Positions 5,754-12,222 of a stretch of DNA of 12,522 nucleotides are shown piece by piece. Below the pieces are notes generated by a model, which was given only the letters and a program-made list of their open reading frames with translations, was not told the origin of the DNA and did not search any database. Location: positions 1-12,522 of the forward strand of contig JAEYXQ010000027.1 of the NCBI GenBank assembly GCA_023431205.1. The letters are read 5' to 3'. Numbering within the stretch: position 1 is the stretch's first letter; every line of letters begins with the position of its first letter. Source of the DNA: Pseudomonadota bacterium (GTDB lineage Bacteria > Pseudomonadota > Alphaproteobacteria > Rhizobiales > Devosiaceae). Made by a program: the position numbers and the translations under genes.

Positions 5754-7117
5754 GCGAACCCGTCGTGCTGATTGTCGATGACGAGGAGATGGTGCGCACC
5801 GCACTGACGCAGTGGCTCCGGCTCTCCGGCTTCCGGACGGAAGCGGCGAGCAACAGTGCCGAGGCGCTTGCCGTGCTGGACGACGTGCGACCGGACGTGG
5901 TGCTGACCGATGTCCGCATGCCGGGAATGTCGGGGCTCGACCTGCTGCGGACGGTGCGGGACCGGGCCCTGCCCTCGGAGGTGATCCTGATCACCGGGCA
6001 TGGCGACGTGCCGATGGCGGTGGAAGCGATGCGGGCGGGTGCTTTCGACTTCCTGCAGAAGCCCTATGTACCGGACCAGCTGGTGGCGAGCCTGCGGCGA
6101 GCGGCTAGCCAGGCTGCGCTGAAGCGGGAGGTGGCCGACCTCAGGCGACGGCTCGACGGCGGCGAGAACGAACTAGCGGCGCGGCTAATCGGCTCCTCGC
6201 CGGCGATGGAGGACTTGCGGCGGGCGATCCGAGAGCTGGCGCCGATCCCGACGGATGTGATCATCCTGGGCGAGACCGGGACCGGCAAGGAGGTGGTGGC
6301 ACGGTGCCTGCACGACTTCTCGCCACGCGCCTCGGGCCCGTTCGTGGCGGTCAACTGCGCTGCCATTCCGGCCGAGCTGATCGAGTCGGAACTGTTCGGA
6401 CACGAAGCGGGGGCGTTCACCGGCGCGCGGGCGCAGCGGCTGGGCAAGTTCGAGTTTGCCAATGGCGGCACGCTGCTGCTGGACGAGATCGAATCCATGC
6501 CGTTGCTGGCCCAGGCCAAGGTGTTGCGCGTGATCCAGGAGCGGACGGTGGAGCGGCTCGGCTCCAACCGCGAAATCCCGCTCGACCTCAGGATCGTTGC
6601 TGCATCCAAGGTCGACCTCGGGGCCGAGGCGCAGGCGGGACGCTTCCGGGCGGACCTGTTCTACCGGCTCAACATGGCAACGCTCCGGCTGGCGCCATTG
6701 CGCGAGCGCGGCGAGGATTGCCTGCTGCTGTTCCACCATTTCGCCGAACAGGCGGCGCAGCGGTTCGGACGGGCGGTGCCGCAATTGCATCCTGCCGATG
6801 TGAACGCCGTGATGACGCATGCCTGGCCGGGCAATGTGCGCGAGCTGCGCGCGGCGGCGGACCGGTTCGCACTGGGCATCGAGGCGGCAGGGCGGTCGCT
6901 GGCGGGCATGCTTAACCCGCAGCAGCCGCCGGTCGCGGCGGCGGGGCAGAGCCTCTCGGACAGGGTGGCGGCCTATGAGCGCCACATCATCGAAGCCGAG
7001 CTTGCCCGCAACAATGGTTCGGTAGCGGCGGCGGCGGAAGTGCTGCAGGTGCCGCGGCGCACCCTCACCGAGAAGATGAGCCGGCTGGCGGTCCGCAGGA
7101 CCGGCCGCGGAGACTGA
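5750..7117 (+). CDS. DctD-like sigma-54-dependent response regulator
   Basis: This is an NtrC/DctD-class activator that uses ATP hydrolysis to open promoters bound by RNA polymerase-sigma54. The 455-residue protein has a receiver domain 1-120 (D10/D11, phospho-acceptor D54, T82, K104). The AAA+ domain is at about 147-375, with Walker A GETGTGK 174-180, the sigma-54-contacting GAFTGA loop 221-226, Walker B LLLDE about 242-246, an arginine-finger region FRADLFYRL 299-307, and WPGNVREL 359-366. A Fis-type helix-turn-helix lies at about 422-446. All the hallmark motifs are intact, so it should be a true sigma-54 activator. ATG 5750 overlaps the sensor stop (ATGA), giving translational coupling. 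The reading frame is open far upstream, but that is a shadow of the sensor gene. The likely target is the sigma-54 promoter of tctCBA. Confidence 0.95.
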   Translation: MSEPVVLIVDDEEMVRTALTQWLRLSGFRTEAASNSAEALAVLDDVRPDVVLTDVRMPGMSGLDLLRTVRDRALPSEVILITGHGDVPMAVEAMRAGAFDFLQKPYVPDQLVASLRRAASQAALKREVADLRRRLDGGENELAARLIGSSPAMEDLRRAIRELAPIPTDVIILGETGTGKEVVARCLHDFSPRASGPFVAVNCAAIPAELIESELFGHEAGAFTGARAQRLGKFEFANGGTLLLDEIESMPLLAQAKVLRVIQERTVERLGSNREIPLDLRIVAASKVDLGAEAQAGRFRADLFYRLNMATLRLAPLRERGEDCLLLFHHFAEQAAQRFGRAVPQLHPADVNAVMTHAWPGNVRELRAAADRFALGIEAAGRSLAGMLNPQQPPVAAAGQSLSDRVAAYERHIIEAELARNNGSVAAAAEVLQVPRRTLTEKMSRLAVRRTGRGD

Positions 7118-7126
7118 TGCGAGCGC

Positions 7127-7621
7127 CTAGTTCGCGCTGGAGCGGATCAGTCCGGTGATGACCCTGTTCAGGCGGTCCTGAACACCCTCGGGCGTATCGC
7201 TTGTCGCCGGGGGCGTGGCACAGGCTACCGGCTCCCGGCGCCGATCATGGGCGGCGTCGTGGACCAAGCCGATCAGCTGGCGCAGGTCGATCGGCTTGCT
7301 GATCCAGGACGCGGATTGAAAGCGGCTGGGTGCGTCCTGCGGATCCTGGCCGGTCGCAAAGATGATGGGCGTGGTTCGACGGGCGAGTTCGTCCGCCAGG
7401 GAATAGACCGTGGTGCCGTGCAGCCTTACGTCGAGGATCGCGACATCTACGCCGCGTCGTCCAAGGAGGCTCTGAGCATAGAACGGCGTGGGGGCGGGGC
7501 CGAGAACGGTTGCACCGAGATCACGCAAGTGGCGGCAGATATCGGACGCAAGCAGGTAATCATCCTCAACCACCAGGATGCGCTTTCCGTGAAGGCTATC
7601 GACCGGGGCGTAGTGATTCAT
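7127..7621 (-). CDS. Stand-alone receiver-domain response regulator
   Basis: This is a single-domain response regulator with no DNA-binding output. Of 164 residues, about 13-130 form the receiver: E19/D20/D21, phospho-acceptor D64 in AILDV, T90 in IIFATG, and K109 in ISKP. The FATG stretch at the end of beta-4 resembles the alphaproteobacterial FAT-GUY receiver family (Sma0114 type). The last 35 or so residues are a low-complexity tail without a recognised domain. The start is ATG 7621 with GGGAG upstream. It lies 18 nt downstream of a paralogous receiver gene on the same strand, so they are likely co-transcribed. It converges with the DctD-like gene 9 bp away without a clear terminator. No kinase partner is nearby. 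The partner and output are unknown. Confidence 0.88.
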   Translation of the reverse strand: MNHYAPVDSLHGKRILVVEDDYLLASDICRHLRDLGATVLGPAPTPFYAQSLLGRRGVDVAILDVRLHGTTVYSLADELARRTTPIIFATGQDPQDAPSRFQSASWISKPIDLRQLIGLVHDAAHDRRREPVACATPPATSDTPEGVQDRLNRVITGLIRSSAN

Positions 7622-7639
7622 CGTGCGCTCCCGTTGGCC

Positions 7640-8020
7640 TCAAGCGAGGGCGACTTCGGGCCGGCTCACTGCCTTGGTGATGCTGCCGATATCGTAGGGT
7701 TTACCGAAGCGTTCGACATCCCTGTGGTTCAGCGGGATCATGGTGGCGTCGTAGGCCGTGGCAAACACGTAGGGAATGCCGCGCGAACGCAGTTCCTCGG
7801 CAAACGGAAACACCGGGCGGCCGGAAAGGTTGACGTCGAGAATGGCGAAGTCGATGCCCCTGCCCGACTGCAGGTGCTTGCGGGCCTGATCGATGGTGCC
7901 GCACGGCCCGATGACGTCAGCACCCAGGCTCTGAAGGGTCTCCACCAGATCGGCGACGATCAGGTAGTCGTCCTCAAGGACGAGAACACGCTTTCCCCCA
8001 AGGATGTTTCGGCTCTGCAT
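7640..8020 (-). CDS. Stand-alone receiver-domain response regulator (paralog)
   Basis: This is a 126-residue protein consisting only of a receiver domain: E16/D17/D18, phospho-acceptor D62 in AILDV, T88 in YVFATAY, and K107 in FGKP. It is clearly related to the following gene (shared KR[IV]LV[VL]EDDYL, LGA.V.GP and AILDV), suggesting tandem duplication. Here FATG is replaced by FATA, near the FAT-GUY signature. Such proteins often act as phosphate sinks or protein-protein switches in alphaproteobacterial stress or chemotaxis circuits; the role here is unknown. The start is ATG 8020, with GGAG 7 nt upstream. It is the first gene of a two-gene unit, with a possible EcfG-type promoter upstream. 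Confidence 0.88.
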   Translation of the reverse strand: MQSRNILGGKRVLVLEDDYLIVADLVETLQSLGADVIGPCGTIDQARKHLQSGRGIDFAILDVNLSGRPVFPFAEELRSRGIPYVFATAYDATMIPLNHRDVERFGKPYDIGSITKAVSRPEVALA

Positions 8021-8045
8021 TTTTCCGCTCCGCTTTAACCTTGAT

Positions 8046-8073
8046 CAAACGCAGCGAACGCTTCGATGGTTCG
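8046..8073 (-). promoter_or_regulatory. Possible EcfG (general stress sigma) promoter of the receiver pair
   Basis: On the minus strand, CGAAC (8073-8069) is followed after 17 bases by CGTTTG (8051-8046). The EcfG consensus of Alphaproteobacteria is GGAAC-N16-17-CGTT, so this site has one mismatch in the -35 element. It would place the start near 8040, about 20 nt before ATG 8020. It could be chance. Confidence 0.3.
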
Positions 8074-8124
8074 GAAGGAGCCGTTCACATTACAGCTCGC
8101 TGACAGGCAATTCGGCGGAAACCC

Positions 8125-8448
8125 TTACCCATCCACGTAGGAGACGCCCGCCAGGGTGCCGCTTTGCCAGCACAGGCGGCAGGGCTGGATGGCGTGGCCG
8201 GGCATCAAAAGATAGAACTCGCGCGACAGGGGCGCTGCCGCGCCGAACTCCAGCATGGCGCCAGCAGCGGAGACGTTGCGTACAATGACGTCATAGCGTG
8301 CAAGTCCATCGTCATCGACCAGAGTGGCGGCGAGGTGGACGGGGTGGCGCGGGTGGGTGCGGCGTTCGGCACTGCTGGTGCTCATGCACACCAGATAGGA
8401 CTGCCCCTGCCGGAAGTCGACGCAGCAAACGCGGACAATTTTAACCAT
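8125..8448 (-). CDS. Small PilZ-domain protein
   Basis: This is a likely cyclic-di-GMP-binding adaptor consisting of one PilZ domain. From the first ATG it is 107 residues. The two c-di-GMP motifs are both present: R30-THP-R34 (RxxxR) and N58-V-S60-AA-G63 (NxSxxG), followed by a beta-barrel ending in AGVSYVDG. The start is uncertain. ATG 8448 gives an unusual N-terminal stretch with CC and no clear Shine-Dalgarno, while ATG 8385 (MSTSSAERR) would begin just before the RxxxR motif, like many short PilZ proteins. It lies on the same strand as the receiver genes, 104 nt upstream of them, and could belong to the same signalling group. No effector or cyclase is nearby, so the output process is unknown. 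Confidence 0.8.
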   Translation of the reverse strand: MVKIVRVCCVDFRQGQSYLVCMSTSSAERRTHPRHPVHLAATLVDDDGLARYDVIVRNVSAAGAMLEFGAAAPLSREFYLLMPGHAIQPCRLCWQSGTLAGVSYVDG

Positions 8449-8521
8449 CGTCCACAGCCGTGGATAACCTTCCCGGGGGTGCCCGGCGCACCGAAATCGA
8501 GCGCGCCGAACAGGCGGGGCA

Positions 8522-8569
8522 CCGCTCCGGGGAGCGGGGCGGTCAACCCCGACCGACCTTTATTCGGGG
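8522..8569. repeat. Two adjacent stem-loops downstream of the peptidase gene
   Basis: CCGCTCC/GGAGCGG (8522-8528 and 8531-8537, 2-nt centre) and CCCCGA/TCGGGG (8547-8552 and 8564-8569, 11-nt loop) lie between the peptidase stop (8603) and the PilZ start (8448). They could end or stabilise the peptidase mRNA on the minus strand, but no T-run follows. The rest of the 154-bp gap shows nothing else convincing. Confidence 0.4.
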
Positions 8570-8602
8570 GCCCTGGGGATATCGGTACGGGCCTCCGTTC
8601 CG

Positions 8603-9703
8603 TCAGGCCACGACAACCGCGGAGCGTGGCATGGCGGAGAGGATTTCAGCACGGCCGCCCCGAATGATGACGATCTCCTCGAGGCGCAGACCGAAACGCC
8701 CGGCCAGGTAGATGCCCGGCTCGATGGAGAACACCATGCCCTCGCCTAGAACGGTGTCGCTGGTGGCGGTGATGTAGGGTGGCTCGTGGATATCTAGTCC
8801 CAGCCCGTGGCCGGTGCGGTGGAGGAAGTTGGGACCATAGCCGGCGGCAGTGATCACCTCGCGGGCGGCACGATCCACCTCGCGGGCGAGCACCCCCGGC
8901 CGGGCGGCAGCGATGGCAGCCTCGACGGCGCGGTCCAGGATGGCGTGGATTTCGGCGAAGCCCTCGGGCTCGCTGCCGAACCAGCCAACGCGGGTCATGT
9001 CGGAAGGATAGCCGTCAATGCGTCCGCCGGTGTCGATCAGCACGGCATCGCCGCGCTTGAGGCGAGTGCTGCCGGTGTGATGGTGGGGGAAGGCGCCGTT
9101 GGGCCCGAAGCAGACGCTGCAGAACTCGGTGGTGGCGCCATTGTCGCGGTAGAACTCGCGGATGGCGGTGGCGACCTCGAGCTCGGTGATGCCTTCGCGG
9201 AGGGCGGCAAAGCCTGCCTCCATGGCCCGATCGTTGAGCAGCGCCGACTGCTTGAGGCGGGCGTACTCGCCATCGTCCTTGCGGGCGCGGAGCCAGCCGA
9301 CGGTGTCGCCGGTGAAGCGGCGGCTGGCGCCCGGAAGCGCATCGAGCAGCAGCAGCGCGAAATCGGCACGCATGGTTTCGTCGAGCACGACGGAGGGGTT
9401 GGCAGGAATGCCGGTTGCGGCCAGCAGCTCGGCCAGGGTGCGGTCGGGCCCATCGGCATCGGTCCAGGGGAAGAACGGCAGCTCGGTGTGCTGTCGGGCG
9501 CTGTCGACGTTGAGCGCGGGCATCAGGAAGCCGGCGAAAGCCTGGCTGACCAGCAGCATCACCGGGCGTTCGTCACCATGAGGAGACAGGTCGGCTAGCC
9601 AGAGCATGTGGCTCGAGGGGCCGAGGGCGACAAGATCGGTGCCGGTCTGGGCCATGCGGGCGCGCAGGTTGGCGAGGCGGGCGGTGAGGAGCGGATTGGT
9701 CAT
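8603..9703 (-). CDS. M24B family Xaa-Pro peptidase (creatinase/prolidase fold)
   Basis: This is a cytoplasmic metallopeptidase-like enzyme expected to cleave N-terminal or dipeptide Xaa-Pro bonds using two metal ions. The 366-residue protein has a creatinase N-terminal domain (about 1-135) and a pita-bread catalytic domain (about 145-360). All five metal ligands are visible: D224 (LIDTGG), D235 (SDMTR), H299 (RTGHGLGLDIHEPP), E328 (SIEPGIY) and E342 (RLEEIV). Supporting histidines are in PHHHTG near 207-209 and at 306. The length is typical of short bacterial Xaa-Pro dipeptidase homologues. The start at ATG 9703 lacks a strong Shine-Dalgarno. It is the same strand as the hemoglobin gene but 72 nt away, so operon membership is uncertain. 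Creatinase or other hydrolase activity cannot be excluded from the sequence alone. Confidence 0.92.
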   Translation of the reverse strand: MTNPLLTARLANLRARMAQTGTDLVALGPSSHMLWLADLSPHGDERPVMLLVSQAFAGFLMPALNVDSARQHTELPFFPWTDADGPDRTLAELLAATGIPANPSVVLDETMRADFALLLLDALPGASRRFTGDTVGWLRARKDDGEYARLKQSALLNDRAMEAGFAALREGITELEVATAIREFYRDNGATTEFCSVCFGPNGAFPHHHTGSTRLKRGDAVLIDTGGRIDGYPSDMTRVGWFGSEPEGFAEIHAILDRAVEAAIAAARPGVLAREVDRAAREVITAAGYGPNFLHRTGHGLGLDIHEPPYITATSDTVLGEGMVFSIEPGIYLAGRFGLRLEEIVIIRGGRAEILSAMPRSAVVVA

Positions 9704-9745
9704 GATCAGGAGTCCAGTGGGTGAGGAGAGCTACCCCCCTCCTGC

Positions 9746-9755
9746 CCTCCCCCGC
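9746..9755. repeat. Isolated arm of the CCTCCCCCGC repeat
   Basis: The 10-base arm seen at 103-112 and 509-518 recurs here in the 72-bp gap between the hemoglobin and peptidase genes, without its full partner arm (only AAGAGG follows). It is probably a decayed repeat copy, although a 10-base GC-rich match could be chance. Confidence 0.4.
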
Positions 9756-9775
9756 AAGAGGCGCGGCCGCCGCAG

Positions 9776-10255
9776 CTATTCGGCCGGCGGCGTCCAGACC
9801 GGCGGGGCTTCGGGCTCGAGGGGGCCCATGGTGGTGATGTCCCTGCCCCGGCGCATGGCGATGTTCATGCGGAAGCTGTTGCCGATGCGCTCGGAACGCT
9901 CGATGAAGACGGCCGCAATCTCGGGCGGGCAGAGCCGTTCCACCGTGAGGCGGAAGAGGGAGAGCCAGCGCTGGAAATGAGCGTCTTCGAGTTCGGGGAT
10001 GGCGAGGTGCTTGGGCATGGGACGGCCGGTGTAGCGGCCGCTGCCGAGCAGCATGGAGCTCCAGAAGTCGGCAATCAGGGCAAGGTGGCGCGGCCACTGG
10101 TCATCGGGAATGACCCGGTTGAACACTGGGCCGATCACCGGATCGCGGCGGGCGGCGGCATAGAAATGATCCACGACCCTGCGGATCAGTTCCTCCGTGA
10201 GGCCTTCGGGGGTTTCCCAGCCGATGCGGTGGAGGCGGGTACCGGGCGTGGTCAT
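9776..10255 (-). CDS. Group III truncated hemoglobin
   Basis: This is a heme protein of the 2-on-2 globin fold, group III (relatives include Campylobacter Ctb), thought to bind O2 or NO and to act in nitrosative or oxygen-limited stress. The 159-residue protein shows the family pattern: F31-Y32 (Tyr B10) in VDHFYAAARRDP, GPVFN, WPRHLALIADFWSSMLLG, proximal His83 in PKHLAIP, and W97 (G8) in HFQRWLSLF. A C-terminal extension of about 20 residues (GPLEPEAPPVWTPPAE) goes beyond the globin core. ATG 10255 overlaps the stop of the upstream SufR-like regulator gene (ATGA), so the two are co-transcribed and translationally coupled. This suggests the regulator responds to conditions in which the globin acts. 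Gas ligand and reaction are inferred from family, not shown. Confidence 0.93.
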   Translation of the reverse strand: MTTPGTRLHRIGWETPEGLTEELIRRVVDHFYAAARRDPVIGPVFNRVIPDDQWPRHLALIADFWSSMLLGSGRYTGRPMPKHLAIPELEDAHFQRWLSLFRLTVERLCPPEIAAVFIERSERIGNSFRMNIAMRRGRDITTMGPLEPEAPPVWTPPAE

Positions 10256-10944
10256 GGGGATACCGGACGGATGGAATAGGTGCAGCGGCGACCGCCGGAG
10301 ACGATGTGTTCCTCGCGGTTGACCTCGGCACCGGGACCGAGCACGGCGCGGAAGACGTCGAGCTCGGCGCGGCAGAAGTTCTGGCAGGCGGTGGCGGCGG
10401 CGCAGATGGGACAGTGGTTTTCCACCAGCATCAGGGTGCCGTCGTCCTCCTCGTGCCAGCCGGCCATGTAGCCTTCGGCGCTGCGCAGGGCGACCAGCGC
10501 AGCGACCTTGTCGCGCAGCGTCGGGGCCGGATCGAGGGCGGCGGCGTAGGTGGCGCGGGTCTCGGTCTCGCGGGTGGCGATGATGGTGTCGAGGGCGCCG
10601 TCGCCGAGGGCCGAGCGGACGATGTCCAGCAGATGCACGGTCAGCGCGGCGTGGGTATCGGGGAAGCGGGCCTGGGCCGCGGGGGTGAGGCTCCAGCGCT
10701 GGGTGGGTCGACCGACGGTGCCGGGGGTGCTGGAGGCGGCGACCAGCCCCTCCCCCGCCAGGCGCAGCAATTGCTGACGTGCGGCCTCGCCGGTGGTGCC
10801 GAGGCGTTCGCCCAGGGCCGCGGCGGTGAGCGAGCCGTGCATCTTCAACGCCATCAGGATGCGCTCCGAGGCGCCGCGCGGCGACCAGGTCGCGGTTGCC
10901 AGATTGGAGCTTGACTTGTCCACGGCGGAGGTTTTCAAAGGCAT
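10252..10944 (-). CDS. SufR-like winged-helix transcriptional regulator with C-terminal cysteine cluster
   Basis: This is a predicted DNA-binding regulator of the SufR/COG2345 type, whose characterised members carry an Fe-S cluster and control iron-sulfur or stress genes. In 230 residues, a winged helix lies at about 24-90 (LGERLGTTGEAARQQLLRL recognition region; GRPTQRWSLT wing). A helical middle follows, and the C-terminal signature NHCPIC...CQNFCRAE...GGRRCTY contains C178, C181, C187, C191 and C221. C178-x12-C191 plus C221 fits the SufR cluster-ligand spacing; C181 and C187 are extra. It overlaps the truncated hemoglobin gene by ATGA and is divergent from sodB, 63 bp away. No clear Shine-Dalgarno precedes ATG 10944, so the start is less certain or the mRNA may be nearly leaderless. 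The target genes are not known. Confidence 0.88.
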   Translation of the reverse strand: MPLKTSAVDKSSSNLATATWSPRGASERILMALKMHGSLTAAALGERLGTTGEAARQQLLRLAGEGLVAASSTPGTVGRPTQRWSLTPAAQARFPDTHAALTVHLLDIVRSALGDGALDTIIATRETETRATYAAALDPAPTLRDKVAALVALRSAEGYMAGWHEEDDGTLMLVENHCPICAAATACQNFCRAELDVFRAVLGPGAEVNREEHIVSGGRRCTYSIRPVSP

Positions 10945-11007
10945 GGCTTGGAAATTACCCGGTCACCGTGCCGGATGCAAGCGCCAGTCCATCCGAGGAG
11001 AACAGAA
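10945..11007. promoter_or_regulatory. Divergent regulator/sodB intergenic region
   Basis: These 63 bp must hold the start signals of both the SufR-like regulator and sodB. An imperfect palindrome GTCACCGTGCC (10962-10972) lies near the centre and is a candidate operator. A weak minus-strand promoter (TTGCAT, 17 bases, TAATTT with the -10 at 10957-10952) would start transcription almost at the regulator ATG. The sodB Shine-Dalgarno GAGGAG is at 10995-11000. Apart from that ribosome site, these are visual guesses. Confidence 0.35.
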
Positions 11008-11610
11008 ATGGCCTTTGAACTGCCCGCCCTCCCCTATGCCCACTCCGCCCTCGCCGAGCGCGGCATGAGCCAGGAAACGCTGGAACTGCACCACGACAAG
11101 CACCACCAGGCTTATGTGACGGCGCTGAACGGGTTCGTGGAGAAGAACCCGGACCTGCAGGGCAAGAGCCTCGAAGAAATCATCGCCTTCGCCAATGGCA
11201 AGGCGGACCTCGCACCGGTGTTCAACAATGCCGGCCAGCACTGGAACCACATCCACTTCTGGAACGCGCTGGCGCCGAACGGCGGCCGCATCCCCGGCAA
11301 GCTGGAGCAGAAGATCGTCGAGGACTTCGGTTCGGTCGACGCCTTCAAGGAGCAGTTCAAGACGGCTGCGACCACCCAGTTCGGTTCCGGCTGGGCCTGG
11401 CTGGTGCTCGGCAATGACGGCAAGCTGAAGACCACCAAGTCCCCGAACGGCTCGAACCCGATCGCCACCGGCGAGGGCAAGGTGCTGCTGGGCCTCGATG
11501 TGTGGGAGCACAGCTACTATGTCGACTTCCGCAACCGTCGCCCGGACTATGTGACCAACTTCCTCGACAAGCTGGCGAACTACGAATTCGCTGAAGCCAA
11601 TCTGGGCTGA
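11008..11610 (+). CDS. sodB: Superoxide dismutase, Fe/Mn family
   Basis: This cytoplasmic enzyme converts superoxide to oxygen and hydrogen peroxide. The 200-residue protein has all four metal ligands: H28 (LELHHDKHH), H81 (GQHWNHIHFWN), D164 and H168 (DVWEHSYY). Active-site H32 and Y36 are also present. Gln77 sits in the N-terminal position typical of iron enzymes, and the MnSOD C-terminal Gln is absent (SPNGSNP), which favours Fe. Alphaproteobacterial enzymes of this type can accept either metal. The length is normal and there is no signal peptide. I start at ATG 11008, because GAGGAG stands 7 nt upstream and the protein then begins MAFELPALPY as in the family; the upstream in-frame extension is not conserved-looking. 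It is divergent from the SufR-like regulator and followed by a flavin reductase gene. Confidence 0.97.
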   Translation: MAFELPALPYAHSALAERGMSQETLELHHDKHHQAYVTALNGFVEKNPDLQGKSLEEIIAFANGKADLAPVFNNAGQHWNHIHFWNALAPNGGRIPGKLEQKIVEDFGSVDAFKEQFKTAATTQFGSGWAWLVLGNDGKLKTTKSPNGSNPIATGEGKVLLGLDVWEHSYYVDFRNRRPDYVTNFLDKLANYEFAEANLG

Positions 11611-11624
11611 GGACGTTGCCCCGG

Positions 11625-11646
11625 GGGTGGCGGCCTTCCGCCGCCC
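11625..11646 (+). repeat. Stem-loop after sodB
   Basis: GGGTGGCGG (11625-11633) pairs with CCGCCGCCC (11638-11646) around CCTT, with one G-U pair: nine continuous pairs, 14 nt after the sodB stop. No T-run follows, so it may stabilise the sodB mRNA or partly terminate rather than act as a full intrinsic terminator. Confidence 0.6.
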
Positions 11647-11651
11647 TCGAG

Positions 11652-11666
11652 CTCCGTGGAACGGAG
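11652..11666 (+). promoter_or_regulatory. Small hairpin covering the flavin reductase ribosome binding site
   Basis: CTCCGT (11652-11657) pairs perfectly with ACGGAG (11661-11666) around GGA. The right arm contains GGAG, the likely Shine-Dalgarno for GTG 11674. When folded it would hide the site, which could reduce translation from the sodB read-through mRNA. The regulatory role is inferred. Confidence 0.4.
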
Positions 11667-11673
11667 AGGACTT

Positions 11674-12222
11674 GTGACCGACATGGCCGATTTCGAGCTG
11701 CCGGATACCATGCGCCTTGCGCCAGCCCGGCGGCCACCGGTGGGAAGTGCCGAATTCCGGGCAGCGATGTCCGCTATGGGATCGACGGTGAGCGTGGTGA
11801 CGGCGCGGCGCGGCGACGAGCGCGTGGGCCGCACAGTGACCTCGATGCTGTCGCTGTCGATCGCTCCGCCCACCATTCTGGTGTCCATCGACATCGTCAG
11901 CCGGCTGGCGGACATGATCGCCAAGAGCGGCGGGTTTTCGCTGGCGCTGCTGGCTGATGACCAGCGCGAGATTGCCGACGCCTTTGCGGGCGGCATCGAT
12001 CCGGAGGGCCGGTTCGACGTCGGCTCGTGGTCAGACTGGCCGTCGGGCCACCCGATGCTGCTCGGTGCGGCGGCGGCGCTCGACTGCGAGGTCACGGGAT
12101 CGATCGAGACCGGCACCCATGTGCTGTTTGCGGGCACGGTGATCGAGGCGGAAACCACGACCAGCCGATCCCCGCTGTTGTGGCAGCGGCATCACTACCA
12201 TCGGCTGGGTGGGCTCGACTGA
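11674..12222 (+). CDS. Flavin reductase-domain protein
   Basis: This is a predicted FMN/FAD-binding flavin reductase-like protein (DIM6/NTAB fold), which would use NAD(P)H to reduce flavin, often for a partner monooxygenase. In 182 residues the pattern is typical: GSTVSVVTARRGDERVGRTVTSMLSLSIAPPTILVSID (flavin phosphate region), then the FSLALLADDQREIADAFAGG segment, the GHPMLLGAAAALDCEV strand, and a C-terminal PLLWQRHHYHRL. The start is uncertain. GTG 11674 has GGAG 7 nt upstream and is preferred; GTG 11656 and ATG 11683 are in frame and would give 188 or 179 residues. It follows sodB in the same direction by 63 nt, so it may be co-transcribed. No monooxygenase partner is in view, and the substrate is unknown. 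Confidence 0.87.
   Translation: MTDMADFELPDTMRLAPARRPPVGSAEFRAAMSAMGSTVSVVTARRGDERVGRTVTSMLSLSIAPPTILVSIDIVSRLADMIAKSGGFSLALLADDQREIADAFAGGIDPEGRFDVGSWSDWPSGHPMLLGAAAALDCEVTGSIETGTHVLFAGTVIEAETTTSRSPLLWQRHHYHRLGGLD

Noticed and set aside
4227..5804. 525-residue minus-strand open frame opposite the sensor kinase
   Set aside because: His/Arg/Gln-rich shadow composition; the plus strand encodes an unmistakable histidine kinase with all motifs.
7122..7138. AGCGC/GCGCT inverted repeat between the convergent regulator and receiver genes as a terminator
   Set aside because: It has only 5-bp arms, overlaps the receiver stop codon and has no T-run on either strand.
8459..8467. DnaA-box-like TTATCCACG (minus strand) as an origin signal
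   Set aside because: It is a single box with one mismatch, with no cluster, AT-rich unwinding region or replication gene nearby; probably chance.
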